Assembly: GCF_000247815.1 (NCBI RefSeq)
Contig: NC_021677.1
Span: 64,443,260 to 64,507,259 of the forward strand
Direction of reading: 5' to 3'
Length of the DNA stretch: 64,000 nt
DNA from: Ficedula albicollis
Lineage: Eukaryota; Chordata; Aves; Passeriformes; Muscicapidae
Below the pieces are notes generated by a model. The model searched no databases. It saw only the letters and a program-made list of their open reading frames with translations, and was not told the origin of the DNA. Both the position numbers and the translations under genes were made by a program. Numbering within the stretch: position 1 is the first letter of the stretch; each line of letters starts with the position of its first letter. This document shows, piece after piece, positions 39,619-56,485 of the stretch.

Positions 39619-40165
39619 CAGCATCACTCACAGCAGGGGTTTCACAGGTCAGAGCCCTCCCAAGCAATAAACGTGCCCCACGTGCATGCAGAGGCTGGAG
39701 CAGTGCCCTCCCAGCCCAGCCCAGGCCAGGGCTCACAGCAGAGCACAGCTCTCAGCAAACACCTCCTCAGCAGAGCTCATTTAACCCAGAGCTGCTGGCA
39801 GCACGGGGAGAACTGTGCTGCTCTCACAGCAGCAAATGGGCCCGGGCTGAATGGAAGGGGAGAGCCAAGGGCAGGAAACGAAACCCTGTTCCACATTTCA
39901 GGTGTCACTGCTGGCAGCAGGAATGCTGCAGCTGGGTGAGCCAACAGGGGGGGCAGGGAAAGCCCCCCGAGCTCCTTGAGTCACTTGTGCTCTGCTCCTG
40001 CATTTTCCTGAGGTGAAGAATGAGCCAAGAGCTGCAGGATGCCCCTTCCCTGCAGGCAGTGGTCCAGGAGCTGTCAGACACCACCCAGCCCCTGCACCCA
40101 GCCCCTGCACCAGCTCCATCACCCAGCCCCTGCACCCAGCCCCTGCACCCAGCTCCATCACCCAG
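39619..40165. repeat. Duplicated arm, right
   Basis: Second copy of 38,098-38,639. Unlike the left arm it runs on through the full 'cccagcccctgcacccagct' minisatellite (about 40,083-40,270) into unique sequence, so it looks like the true continuation of the locus. Confidence 0.95.
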
Positions 40166-40272
40166 CCCCATCACCCAGCCCCTGCACCCAGCCCCTGCAC
40201 CCACCTCCATCACCCAGCTCCATCACCCAGCCCCGTCACCCAGCCCCTGCACCCAGCTCCAACACCCAGCCC
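40083..40272. repeat. 'cccagcccctgca' minisatellite
   Basis: About 14 irregular 12-13 base units mixing 'cccagcccctgca' and 'cccagctccatca'. The left arm contains a shorter version that ends in the poly-C run. Confidence 0.9.
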
Positions 40273-41199
40273 TGCTGGCCCCCAGTACGCTGGGCTCTCC
40301 TGGCACCACTGCCCACTGCCCCAGCCTCCCCTGCTGCCCAGCACTCAGCTCCTGAGCCTGCTCCTTCCTGCACCTCTCCCAGGGCACAGACGTGCAAAGG
40401 GTGTCTCTGAGGAGAGACCTTGGGAGATGGATGCACCTGGTCAGGGTTCCACCGGCTCAGAACAGCCTCAGATCCACACCCCACTGTGCCTGCTCCCCTG
40501 ACCCTCTGACAGGGCCAGTCCTTCTGAGCTGGAGAGAATGAATCCTGCAGAGCCCCAGGCGGGTGGCACTGCCCGGGCACCGCTGCTTGCCCAGCTCCCC
40601 AGGAGGGTGGGCATGGCCAGGAGTCCCTGGATGTGGGTGTGGAGGGAGCACAGCTGGCACAGCTGGCCCAGGAGCAGGAGCAGGGAGCCAGCACCTCGCC
40701 TGTCCCCCCTGCAGCCCAGCCAGGCTGGACATCCCCCGAGGAAGTCACCCTCCCCCTCTGTGAGGCTGGCAGAATCACAGCACCGCGCAATCACTGAGTC
40801 AGGAACTGAGCCCAGCCTGGGATGGGCTGGGTTTGGGGTTTTGTCTGCTGGAAACTCTCCTTTGCTTTGGTGTGCCTCTACCATATTTGAGCTCCTGAAC
40901 AGGCAACTCCTTTTAAATAATGATAACTTTGGATACCAATTGTGTTTGCACAGGCCCCAGGCTCACATTGCCAGCCAGGCTGGGCCCTCTGTGCCCCCAA
41001 GGGGAGGCATCCTGGCCATGCCCTGGCCATGCCATGGGGTGGAGGCTCCAGTTAAGCCCTGTCTGGAACCACATGGGGCAATGCAACCACAAACACTGAA
41101 TTCCTGAGAGCACAGTTTTCCTGCCCAGGAACACCAGTTATTAACAAATGCTGCTGCCACATTTTCTGTATCTACTATTCCAATCAGCCATATGGGAGG
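40273..41199. other. Unique sequence, no gene recognised
   Basis: GC-rich unique DNA, nothing identified. Confidence 0.5.
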
Positions 41200-41475
41200 A
41201 AATCTGTAAATTACATTACAGCAATTAATACACACTTACACAGTTTGTACAGAAGTGTTGAATGAATTATGCTACAGGAAGCAAACACACTAAATCCAAA
41301 CAATGGAGCTTTATGAATATTTAATTCTTGTAAATTATTTAAAGTAGTAAAACACAGCATACACTCACCTTCAGAGCACCTGCTCAGATGAAGCATTCCC
41401 TCTCTTAACAATCTTCTTATGTAATTTCAGGAGATCCCATAGATTATCTTGGTGCAATTGATTTTTTATCCAAAT
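41200..41475. other. AT-rich island, possible conserved noncoding element
   Basis: Non-repetitive AT-rich block with 'acagcaattaatacac', 'atgaatatttaattcttg' and 'ttatgtaatttcag'. No coding potential seen. Confidence 0.3.
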
Positions 41476-41554
41476 AAATGGGAGGAAAATAGGTCCAAAC
41501 TCTTGTCTACCTCTGCTTGCTCAGAAAGAGACTGTTTGCTTCCAGAGAGAGCCT

Positions 41555-41995
41555 CACACAATTTTCACAAGGGATGGAGGGACAGGACACAGGGAGTGGT
41601 TCCACTGCCAGAGGTCAACCAAGACATGGGAAAGAGTCAGCAGAGAAATAATTGTGTTAAATCTGATTTTAAAAAAGACAGCAAGAAAGATGAAAGAATC
41701 TTTACAGAGGTTTGGAGTGACAGGACACAGGGAATGGCTTCCCACTGCCACAGGGCAGGGATGGATGGGATTTTGGGCAGAAGTTGCTCCCTGGGAGGGT
41801 GGGCAGGTCCTGGCACAGGTGCCCAGGTTTGCTGTGGCTGCCCCTGGATCCCTGGCAGTGCCCAAGGCCAGGCTGGACACTGGGGTTGGAGCACCTGGGA
41901 CAGTGGGAGGTGTCCCTGCCGTGGCAAGGGTGGCACTTGGTGGGATTTAACCCTTTCCAACCCAAATCCTTCTGGGATTCTGCGATGTTAGGAGT
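41555..41995 (+). mobile_element. CR1 LINE 3' half
   Basis: Sense CR1 through 'gacaggacacagggaatgg', 'gcagaagttgctccctggg', 'gctgcccctggatccctgg', 'gtgggaggtgtccctgcc' and 'cccaaatccttctgggattc'. It is interrupted near 41,615-41,705 by unrelated sequence and partly duplicated around that point ('gggacaggacacagggagtgg' near 41,580). Confidence 0.75.
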
Positions 41996-42933
41996 TACTG
42001 TAAAACACAGTGTCAGGCAGCTGGTGACAGCCAGAAGGGACAGGTGGTACAGCTGCCACCCTCCAGGGGTGATTCTGCAGGAGCAGATGGAGCCAGAGCA
42101 GCTCCTCCCCTCCCCTGTGCCGGGGCGGGGACAGGGGCAGCGGGGTCAGCAGGGCTGAACCTGGTGGGAACATCACCAGCCTTTATTTGCAGCATTTCCT
42201 TCCATTGCTGCTGACGTTGTTAAACACAAGTTGATCAAAGCTGCAGTTGGCTGCTGTTTGTGGGAGTTCAAGGCCAGCTCCATGGCCAGCACAGGGCCAG
42301 CAGTGCCAGGACAGCTGAACCGGGGCAGGAGCTGTGCCCCCTGCCAGAGCAGGAGCTGCAGCCTGGCGGGATCCAGGCACCAGACCCTGCACAGGCAACG
42401 AGCCAGCAGGAAAACACCGGGAACGGGACCGTCTGTGCTCCTCTTCATGCCATGACTGGCTGAGTTCCTGATCGTGCCTGTGCTGGGAGGGAGAAGTGCC
42501 CTGGTGTGCTCCAGGGGTTGGGGTTGTCATTTCTGGGGTTTTTTGGGTTATGTTCGCTGGGTTTTTACTTTGAACCAGTAACAGATTTGAAACCAAAGGA
42601 ATTCTAGATCTGAATGCAAAGCTTTTGCAGTCACTTTCCAAGACCAAAGCAACGGGTTTCAGGGCTCTCAGGCTGGGTGTTCCCATTCCATCCATCGAGT
42701 TTCCATCCAGGGCTGAGCCAGCAAAGGCATTGGCTCTGGCAGCTGAGTTAACACTTCCTCTGCTGCTCACAGCCTAGTGCCAGTTTGGTGGGCCAATGCC
42801 AAACACAGAACACCACATTGGCAAGAAACAAATAAACCCCCACTCCAACAACCCTGAGCAACTGCTGGCCCTGATACAGCCTGAGAAATCCTGACCCCTT
42901 CAGTGTTCTGTTTGGTATCTCACCTGAGAAAAA
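41996..42933. other. Unique sequence, no gene recognised
   Basis: Unique DNA, nothing identified. Confidence 0.5.
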
Positions 42934-42955
42934 GTTGTTTGTTTGTTTGTTTGTT
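42934..42955. repeat. (TTTG)5
   Basis: Short tetranucleotide run. A complementary (AAAC)n run lies 300 bases downstream, so the two could in principle pair. Confidence 0.9.
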
Positions 42956-43245
42956 TTTTAATGTTTAAGCATCTCTTCAAGAATTCACCTCTTACTTTAT
43001 AAATACATCAGATGTATTTAATTAAAATATGATTTTTCTTTCCTCCAGGCTATTATCACACAATTCCTGAATAAACTCTCTAATTACTGCTGTTCTGGGG
43101 CACAGCCTGTTCCAGCTTTGTGGATGCTCTCTTTAATACCTGTTGTTTAAATTTGCTGCTGAAGTGGCTGGGATTCCTCACAGCAGCAGGAGTGCCCTTT
43201 GCAATCCCATTTCCCTGGGTCTAAGTTATGCCTCTTCAACACATA
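42956..43245. other. AT-rich unique sequence
   Basis: AT-rich DNA between two complementary tetranucleotide runs; nothing identified. Confidence 0.4.
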
Positions 43246-43267
43246 AAACAAACAAACAAACAAAAAA
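43246..43267. repeat. (AAAC)5
   Basis: Complement of the (TTTG) run at 42,934. A shorter 'acaaacaaacaaac' follows at about 43,373-43,386. Confidence 0.9.
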
Positions 43268-44035
43268 GCCAAATAGATGATGAGCATTAGCTAGTGAGTT
43301 CAAAAATGAGAATGCTTTTAGTGTCTAAGATACAAAGCTGTGATTAACTTAGGGAACAAGCCAGCAACAAGACACAAACAAACAAACCTTTGTATTTTGG
43401 CAAACAGAAAAGCTTCATCTTAATCCAAGTACTTCCATTTGCTAATACCAGCACCTGCACATCCATCTCAACAGGACTACAGGAATTTCTGAACAGGGAG
43501 ACCACAGAACTATGTTATAAAAAATGAGGAAATTATTTCAATACCTCATACCCATCCAGGTAATGGGTAGAAAACTTTTAGTACCAATAGTCAGTGGAAG
43601 TGTGTCTGGAACTTTGGCAATGGGGCTGAAATCTCCTGCCCCAGGGCCTGGTCGTGCCAGAGCAGCAACAGCCCCTCTGAACTCCTGTCAAGGAGCAGGG
43701 ACTCAAATAGAAAACTCCTGTGGCTGCCCCTGACCTCACCTGGGGCAATAAAGGGGAGAGGAGAGGCAAGGCAAGGCTGGGTACCAGCTCCTGTGCTGCT
43801 CACCTGGGCATCCACGTCCTGGGGAGGGCTCTGGGGGCTGCTGCTGTGCAGGACAGGGGAAGGAGCAGAGGCTGATGGAGGCAGAAGGGCTGGGAGCTCT
43901 GCTCACACCCCAAACCCTGGGTCTCTGACACTGCCCTGAAGGTGAACCTGTCTGCACCTGCACAGGGCTGAGGCTCCCAGTACTAGCAGGTCCTGGCAGG
44001 GCTTCCCCCAGGTTGGTGTGTCTTGTCCTGCCAGG
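43268..44035. other. Unique sequence, no gene recognised
   Basis: AT-rich in its first third, GC-rich after; nothing identified. Confidence 0.5.
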
Positions 44036-44520
44036 GTGAGGTTTTCTGGGTGTGTGTGACTGTCCCCTGTTCAGATGGGGCACTGACAGCCTCATAGACA
44101 GGGGTCTGTGTTTTTCTGGGTGTGTGTGACTGTCCCTTGCTCAGTGTGAGGTTTTCTGGGTGTGTGTGACAGTGCCCTGCTCAGTGTGTGGTTTTATGGG
44201 TGTGTGTGACTGTGCCCTGCTCAGCTGGGTCAGTGGCATCCTCTAGGACAGGGGTCTGTGGTTTGCGGATGTGTCTGTGCCCTGCTCAGCTGGGTCAGTG
44301 ACAGCCTCATGGACTGGGTCTGTGGTTTATGGGTGTGTGTGACTGTCCCCAGCTCAGTGTGAGGTTTTATGGGTGTGTGTGCCTGTGCCCTGCTCAGCTG
44401 GGTCAGTTGTATCCTCTAGGACAGGGCTCTGTGGTTTATGGGTGTGTGTGCCTGTGCCCTGCTCAGTCTGTGGTTTATGGATGTGTCTGTGCCCTGCTCG
44501 CCTGGGTCAGTGGTATCCTC
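44036..44520. repeat. 'gggtgtgtgtgactgt' minisatellite
   Basis: Irregular tandem copies of 'ggttttatgggtgtgtgtg', 'actgtgccctgctcagctgg' and 'gtcagtggcatcctctagg' modules, in variable order and spacing. Confidence 0.88.
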
Positions 44521-44599
44521 AAGGACAGGGGTCTGGGGATCCTCTCCACAGCCTCCCCTGGTGTCCCTTGCTGGTTGCTGCCACGATGCCCTTGGCAGC

Positions 44600-44725
44600 C
44601 CTTGAAGGTGACAGAGCTGCCCTTGGGCACTGCCAGGGATCCAGGGGCAGCCACAGCTGCTCTGGGCACCTGTGCCAGCCAAGAATTCCCTCTCCATGTC
44701 CCCCCTAACCTGCCCTGTCAGTGAA
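44600..44725 (-). mobile_element. CR1 LINE fragment, antisense
   Basis: 'cttgggcactgccagggatc', 'caggggcagccacagctgc', 'tgggcacctgtgccagcc' and 'cagtgaaatcattcccctg' follow antisense CR1 order. Confidence 0.65.
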
Positions 44726-45765
44726 ATCATTCCCCTGTCCCCATCCATCGCATCCATCTCTCCCCATTGCAGAGAGCAGGATGTGGGGCAGGACAGTGCC
44801 AAATCTTTGCCCAGGCCCAGATGCCCTCGTGCAGAGCAGCAGAGGCCAGAAAAGTCAGAGGGCTCTGGGAGGTTCTCTGTGAGCTCTTCAGCACTGACTC
44901 TGCTGCTACCAGAATCTGTCCTCTGCCAGAGGCTCCAGAGCTGCAGTTCAGCTCCCCCAATGCCCTTTAGAGCCAGCCCTTAAAAATGAGGCTCTGGGAA
45001 AATGGGGCACTCTGAAGAATGCATCGTTAAATTATCAATATTTAAGCACATTTCTGGGCAAACTAGGCACCAGAGCCCCTGCTTTTCCAGAAAACGGATT
45101 GAGTTTTCACAGCCACAGTATTTCTGTGTGTGCTTAGAGGGGAAAACAAACAAAATATTCCTGTATGTGCCTCGCTGGTGTGAGTGATGGCCAGCTGTAA
45201 CCAAACTGGGCTGGTGAGCTCGTGCTCCCAGAGCCCAAAAGCCAAGGCAGGGCCACAAGAGGTTCCATATTTCCGTGTGCTGTGGGGCACAGCAGCAGAT
45301 TTCTGTGCCATGGTGCAGAGCACTGCACCCCTGGGACATGGGGCACGACCTGGGCCAGATGGGCTTTGGAGGTGGTGCAGGAATGTTCTGGACTCTGCTC
45401 TGGGGCTGAGCAGTCAGTAAATCAATGGATCAATAAATAAGAGTTGCTGCTTGCTGCGGGGAAGGTGGCCCTGGCCATGCTGTGTGGCAGTGCAGAGGCA
45501 GCTGACATCACCCACACCCCTCTCTGCTGACTCCCTCCCCACACGGAAATTCAACTCATCGAAATGCAATCCTTCCAGTTGTGCTTTGGGGCTGGGGAAT
45601 GCAGTGTCATCTGCAGGGGAGGGCTCCCAGAGCCTGCTCAATCCATCTCCAGAGCACCCTTTGCTAAATGCTCTGTGCTAATGACATTGTGCTTAGCTGG
45701 ATGCACTGACATGAAAAACAAGAAACTCGGGGGAAAAGGAGTGTAGATTACCAGTGCTGTGCTTC
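44726..45765. other. Unique sequence, no gene recognised
   Basis: About 1 kb of unique DNA; nothing identified. Confidence 0.5.
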
Positions 45766-45995
45766 AAAATCCTAACTGGGTTACATGCTATAAATCTTTT
45801 CATGTTTGTATTTTTAACAAAAAAAATTTGCTCTTTCAAGCAATAATTCAGCCTTGTTAGCCTTAAATTTTATAAAGTTTTCAGTAATGAGCTTTCCAAA
45901 TGTTAAACCTGTTATTTTATTCATTGTGATTGAAACTAAAATTGCTTTTCAGACACAAAGCTGTCAGCATAAGATCACGATGACAAAGTGACTCC
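45766..45995. other. AT-rich island, possible conserved noncoding element
   Basis: Non-repetitive AT-rich block with 'aagcaataattcagcc', 'tttattcattgtgattg' and 'aaaattgcttttcag'; only one CpG. Resembles an enhancer-type island; unproven. Confidence 0.33.
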
Positions 45996-46429
45996 TAGCT
46001 AGCAAACACTCCTGTCTCTGTCTCCCCAGGGGTTTCCCTGATCAGGAGGGGCAGAATGGATGCAGCCTGTGGGAGCTGTGACCTGCCAGGAGCCCCTCAG
46101 AACCAAGGGGCAAAGGCAGAATGTGTGAAGCTGTCAGAAGGATGAGAAAGAAAGGACAAACTGAGATGAGGCTGTGGGAGAAATGGGTGTGCAGTTGTCT
46201 GTACAAGTAGTTGAAGAAATCATCAAATGAGCTGAGCAGGGAAAGAGCTGGAGGCAAGTTTTGAAGTTTACCAAAACTCACTGAACAGTGCAGAGGCTGC
46301 AGGCTTTGGAGCAGAGCTCTTTGCACCCTTGGTGAGGGGGAACTGCAGCCCAGAGCCCAGTGGTGCCCAGCCACGAGTGCTGCTGAGGTGTGCCAGGGCA
46401 GGGCACGCAGGCAGGACTGGGATTGGATG
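45996..46429. other. Unique sequence, no gene recognised
   Basis: Unique DNA, nothing identified. Confidence 0.5.
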
Positions 46430-46503
46430 GGATGGGATAATGGGATGGGATGGGATGGGATGGGATAATGGGATGGGACGGGATAATGGGAGGCGATGGG
46501 ATG
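46430..46503. repeat. (GGGAT)n array
   Basis: Pentanucleotide repeats interrupted by 'aat' and 'acg'. G-rich, directly left of the next array. Not telomeric (no TTAGGG). Confidence 0.93.
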
Positions 46504-51432
<4,929 letters not shown>

Positions 51433-51439
51433 TTTTTTC

Positions 51440-51500
51440 NNNNNNNNNNNNNNNNNNNNNNNNNNNNNNNNNNNNNNNNNNNNNNNNNNNNNNNNNNNNN
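51440..51500. other. Assembly gap (61 N)
   Basis: Undetermined bases immediately after poly-C run 7. The true distance is unknown. Confidence 0.99.
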
Positions 51501-51535
51501 ATTGCAGTGCTCACTTAATTTTGAATCTGTATTGG

Positions 51536-51622
51536 GTAGGGCAGGGTGTGCAGGGCAGGGCAGGGATGAACAGGGCAGGGTGTGCAGGGCAGGGCAGGGT
51601 GTGCAGGGCAGGGTGTGCAGGA
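51536..51622. repeat. G-rich 'gggcagggtgtgca' minisatellite, right part
   Basis: Same array family as 46,504-46,703, resuming 35 bases after the gap. Both poly-C and gap therefore lie inside one minisatellite. Confidence 0.95.
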
Positions 51623-52935
51623 GCTCAGGTCACCCCACAGGAGATGCCACCCCAGTGGCAGGGGATGCCCAGGACACCACACAGGAGCTCAGCTGCCCAG
51701 GTGTTTGCTGCACTGGCAGGGGCCGGGGGCAGGTCCCAGATGGTCTGTTCAGGGTGGGGATCTCTCTTGTCTCCTGTGCAGCTGGAATTGCTCTTTCCAC
51801 CACCAAAGCCAGATTCTTCCCAGTCAGGTGGGAAGAGGGCTGGACAAGGGTGTTTCTGCTGAGCCACCTCTCCCTGTCTCAGCCCTGCCCCATTGCTGGC
51901 ACAAGCTCTGGGTTCACATGTTGGGTTTTTCCTTGTGTCTTCTCAGGGCTCTCCAAATGCCAGGTTGTTAAAGACACCGAGAGGTCAGGGAACATTTGGA
52001 ACAGACCTAGGAATAACCTACAAGCTGGTTTTTTCTTGCATCTTTGCTGTTGTGAAGCTGCATCTGCCCAAGTCACAGATAACAGAAGGAATGTTTTTGT
52101 TCTCCCACCCCTGAGTCCACCTGCTCTGCACAGCCCCCAAAGCAGCAGCAATGAGGAGAGCACTGCTGCTTTCCTGCATGGTTGTGTAGAAACTTTGTGG
52201 TAGATCTGTGTGGCTGCTGCAGTAACATGTTCTGGGATACTGAATAATTCCTTTTTGTGCTGGCAAAGCTCTTTTGGACGTGGATGTTTTCCAATAACAT
52301 CTGGTGGTTGCTGTAACCTGTGGCTCCCCAGAGCAGTGATGGGTTCTGCTCTGCCACTGTCCCTTTCTCACCCTTGCTGCTGCCAGCACACCTGCCCTTC
52401 CTCACCTGGTCAGCTCAACTCTTCCTGGCAGGAATTCGGGGTTTCAGGCCGTTCTAGGATCAGCCATGGTGGAGCTGTGAGATTTTAACTGCAGTGTGCA
52501 GTGCTGCACTGAAAGCAGAACAACTGGTGGAAGTGCCCAACCCTCGGTGAAGCCTGACCAGGCAGAGCAAAAGGAAAAGGCTGCCAAGGCAGCCAGATCT
52601 CGACTCCTTTTCTCCAGGGTTAACTTAACAGGAGCTCTGCAGGGAGGCAGAGAGTCACAACTCACTGGGGATGAAGGCCAGCAGCAGCATCAGCACATAA
52701 AGGGTCAGTGGGTTTATTCAGAGCTCCTGAAACAAGTCCAAAATGTCGTTTCAGGCTTTCCCTTCCCTGGCAGAGTTGCTCCAGGGCTGTTACCTTCCAG
52801 GAATTTTTCCTTGTGACCAAATGTCAGCCTTTACTGGGGCCAAGACTAGTCCCTGTGGAAGGAAAACCAAGAGAGAACAAACGAAGGGCCAGGGACAGGC
52901 TGTGCTGTGTCACACCGAGCCGTCCCTCTAACTCC
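51623..52935. other. Unique sequence, no gene recognised
   Basis: About 1.3 kb of unique DNA; nothing identified. Confidence 0.5.
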
Positions 52936-53130
52936 CAGGATTTGTTCATTATCACTTTTTGTTCTTTTTGTTCATTTTTTCATTATAATTGACACATTTT
53001 TGAATGTCCGGAGTGCAAACTCAATACTTACTAACAGCTCTGTAAAAGAATGTAACATTTCAGTGCCCTGTAAACAGTGTCACTGTGCCGCAGACAGCCA
53101 TGCCTTGGTGCTGCTGTAACCTTGCTTCTT
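52936..53130. other. AT-rich unique block
   Basis: AT-rich sequence with three 'ttgttc' steps near 52,942-52,975 and 'cattataattgacac'. No function can be assigned. Confidence 0.25.
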
Positions 53131-54966
53131 TCTGCACCAGAAATGCACTTTTCTTTTTGCCAGTGCTCTAGAAAGAGTGCATTGAGCTGCAGTGTAAAAT
53201 ACTACAGCAGGAAGGGTAAAAACCCACCTGTCTGGGTGATTCACAAGCCCTGGTATTGATCACTGGGTGCATTTGGCAGCTGGAGGGATGATGGAGGGGG
53301 GAATTCTCAGAGCTCTTGGCTGCTCCAGCACTGCACTGGTTCCCACTAATGCTTTATTTCTCCGAGGAGGTGTCAGAGTGTGTAATTCATAAAAGCCCTA
53401 ATTTATTGCTGAACTCCAGGGAAATTTTGCCAGGGACTTAAGAGAACACAGAAAAAAACTCAAAAGCTGTGAAAAAACTAGGATGAGGAACAAATTCCTG
53501 CAAACGAATGGCTTTGGGGGGTGTGTGTATGCTTGTGCTGCTAATGTCAGAAAGGATAAAATAAACATTTCCCCCTAATTCCTCGGGATGTATGCACTCC
53601 ATTGCATTCCTGAAGCATCCATCCCTGTTTTCCTCATGTGCTGCTGCAGATTGCTGATCCCCTCAGTCACCAGGTCCTGCTGGTGTCCCAAGGCACTGAG
53701 AGGAACATTTCTGTGTCTGTGCTGGGTAACCCTGTCCCCAGCACTCCCTGCTCAGTGCCTCTCTGTGGCTCGCAGCCCTGCAGGCTGCCTTGCCTCTGGA
53801 ACTGCTGTGGATGTGCCCGTGCGGAGCAGCACAGCTCAGCAGGAGCCTCGTTGTCCTTTCCAGGATGCTGGGAGCCTCTCCTGGAGCAGCAGAGAACACA
53901 CCCTGAGCAGATGGACCCGAGGGTGGGCTGGAGAAGGGCTGGGACAGGGCTTTCCTCCAGGCACCAGCACAGTGAGATCCTGCAGCTCAAAGCTCTCCCT
54001 GGGCTGTGGAGGATCCTCATCTTCTGCTGCTGGAGCAGCATCCAAGGGCTGCTGCTGGTCTGGGGGAGAGGTTTTGCTGATGAGAAAGGTTTGTCAGACA
54101 CACCTTGTGTCATTCCTTGGGAAATTGCTCATGAAAGTGTCACTGGGGGGTCTCAGGGGAGCCTCACCTGAGCCTCTTCTGCTCTGGGCCAGATTCAGCT
54201 CAAGTGCAGCCTGCCTGGAGCCAGCCAGGACAGGACATGGGCAGAACACAGGGTTGAACACAAGGTTTCTCCTGCTGCCTGCATAGCTTCCCATCCCTGG
54301 GCCAAGCTCCATCAGAAACCAGCTCTCAGAGGAAACCTGCTGGCTCTGGGGTCAGTTCAAACCCTTCTGAAGGACACTCCACACATGAAGGCATCCTTGG
54401 GACCATCTCATCTCCTCTGCTCTCTGTGCTGGGTGTTTCACCACTGGCCTCACCCTCCTCCCTGCATTGGCTCTAGGGCATTAAATCAGCTGATTCCCAG
54501 CTGGAGCCACCGTTTTTCAGGACAAGCTGGTGGGTTTGTTCCCAGCTGCCTTGGAAGGAGCCTCAGCCCCCAGCACTCAGCAGCAAAACCCTGCAACTCT
54601 CTTTTCTCCTGCAGGGCATTCTCTGGGTGCTATGGGTACTCAGGGCCTGTCTTGCAGCTGAATTATTAAAAAAGTCTGAGTCAATCATCAATTCTCAGGT
54701 GTACTGAAGCAACCCCTTCTTATTATTAAACAGAGCACTGCTTTCCCAAAAGAACAGAAAACATAATATTGGAGAAGAGAGTTGATGAAAGAAAGGGGCC
54801 ACAGCGAATACTGGCTGAGGTTTAATAATCTGTGCTCCCTGCCAGTGAAAACCTCTGGCTGCTGGTGAGCCCAGGCTGTGTGTCCACACTGTGGGGTCCT
54901 CTGGCCAGCACTGCCAAATCCCCACTGCTCCCGAGGCAGGGAACCCGTCCCCACCTCTGGAATTCC
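53131..54966. other. Unique sequence, no gene recognised
   Basis: About 1.8 kb of unique DNA. A 232-codon frame (53,588-54,286) has no domain I recognise, is matched by equally long frames on other phases and strand, and lies in GC-rich low-stop sequence, so I do not call it. Confidence 0.5.
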
Positions 54967-56485
54967 TGCAATGAACACTCCTGTCCCTGTCCCTGCAGTG
55001 AACACTCCTGTCCCTGTCCCTGCAATGAACACTCCTGTTCATGTCCCTGCAGTGAACACTCCTGTCCATGTCCCTGCAATGAACACTCCTGTCCCTGTCC
55101 CTGCAATGAACACTCCTGTTCATGTCCCTGCAGTGAACACTCCTGTCCATGTCCCTGCAATGAACACTCCTGTCCCTGTCCCTGCAATGAACACTCCTGT
55201 TCATGTCCCTGCAGTGAACACTCCTGTCCATGTCCCTGCAATGAACACTCCTGTCCCTGTCCCTGCAATGAACACTCCTGTTCATGTCCCTGCAGTGAAC
55301 ACTCCTGTCCATGTCCCTGCAATGAACACTCCTGTCCCTGTCCCTGCAATGAACACTCCTGTTCATGTCCCTGCAGTGAACACTCCTGTCCATGTCCCTG
55401 CAATGAACACTCCTGTCCCTGTCCCTGCAATGAACACTCCTGTTCATGTCCCTGCAGTGAACACTCCTGTCCATGTCCCTGCAATGAACACTCCTGTCCC
55501 TGTCCCTGCAATGAACACTCCTGTTCATGTCCCTGCAGTGAACACTCCTGTCCATGTCCCTGCAATGAACACTCCTGTCCCTGTCCCTGCAGTGAACACT
55601 CCTGTCCATGTCCCTGCAATGAACACTCCTGTCCCTGTCCCTGCAGTGAACACTCCTGTCCATGTCCCTGCAATGAACACTCCTGTCCCTGTCCCTGCAG
55701 TGAACACTCCTGTCCATGTCCCTGCAATGAACACTCCTGTCCCTGTCCCTGCAGTGAACACTCCTGTCCATGTCCCTGCAATGAACACTCCTGTCCCTGT
55801 CCCTGCAGTGAACACTCCTGTCCATGTCCCTGCAATGAACACTCCTGTCCCTGTCCCTGCAGTGAACACTCCTGTCCATGTCCCTGCAATGAACACTCCT
55901 GTCCCTGTCCCTGCAGTGAACACTCCTGTCCATGTCCCTGCAATGAACACTCCTGTCCCTGTCCCTGCAGTGAACACTCCTGTCCATGTCCCTGCAATGA
56001 ACACTCCTGTCCCTGTCCCTGCAGTGAACACTCCTGTCCATGTCCCTGCAATGAACACTCCTGTCCCTGTCCCTGCAGTGAACACTCCTGTCCATGTCCC
56101 TGCAATGAACACTCCTGTCCCTGTCCCTGCAGTGAACACTCCTGTCCATGTCCCTGCAATGAACACTCCTGTCCCTGTCCCTGCAGTGAACACTCCTGTC
56201 CATGTCCCTGCAATGAACACTCCTGTCCCTGTCCCTGCAGTGAACACTCCTGTCCATGTCCCTGCAATGAACACTCCTGTCCCTGTCCCTGCAGTGAACA
56301 CTCCTGTCCATGTCCCTGCAATGAACACTCCTGTCCCTGTCCCTGCAGTGAACACTCCTGTCCATGTCCCTGCAGTGAACACTGTGCTCCATGTCCCTGC
56401 AGTGAACACTCCTGTCCCTGTCCCTGCAATGAACACTCCTGTCCATGTCCCTGCAGTGAACATTCCTATCAATGTCCCTGCAATG
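54967..56485. repeat. 27 bp minisatellite with higher-order structure
   Basis: About 56 copies of a 27 bp unit ('tgcaatgaacactcctgtcc' plus 'ctgtccc'), in two phases of organisation. From about 55,020 to 55,560 three variants alternate in an 81 bp period (marker 'gttcatgtcc' at 55,031, 55,112, 55,193, 55,274, 55,355, 55,436 and 55,517). From about 55,561 to 56,366 two variants alternate in a 54 bp period, about 15 times. The right end is diverged. The unit is a multiple of three and free of stops, so five of six frames stay open; the plus strand includes a Cys-rich Cys-Asn-Glu-His-Ser-Cys-Pro-Cys-Pro repeat. No promoter, splice or domain context supports coding. Confidence 0.97.

Noticed and set aside
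42934..43267. Foldback transposon with (TTTG)/(AAAC) inverted termini
   Set aside because: The termini are simple tetranucleotide runs; no target duplication or further inverted sequence beyond them.
46430..46503. Interstitial telomere repeat
   Set aside because: The unit is GGGAT/GGGATAAT, not TTAGGG.
53588..54286. 232-codon plus-strand gene
   Set aside because: No recognisable domain, overlapping frames of similar length on both strands, and GC-rich low-stop composition.
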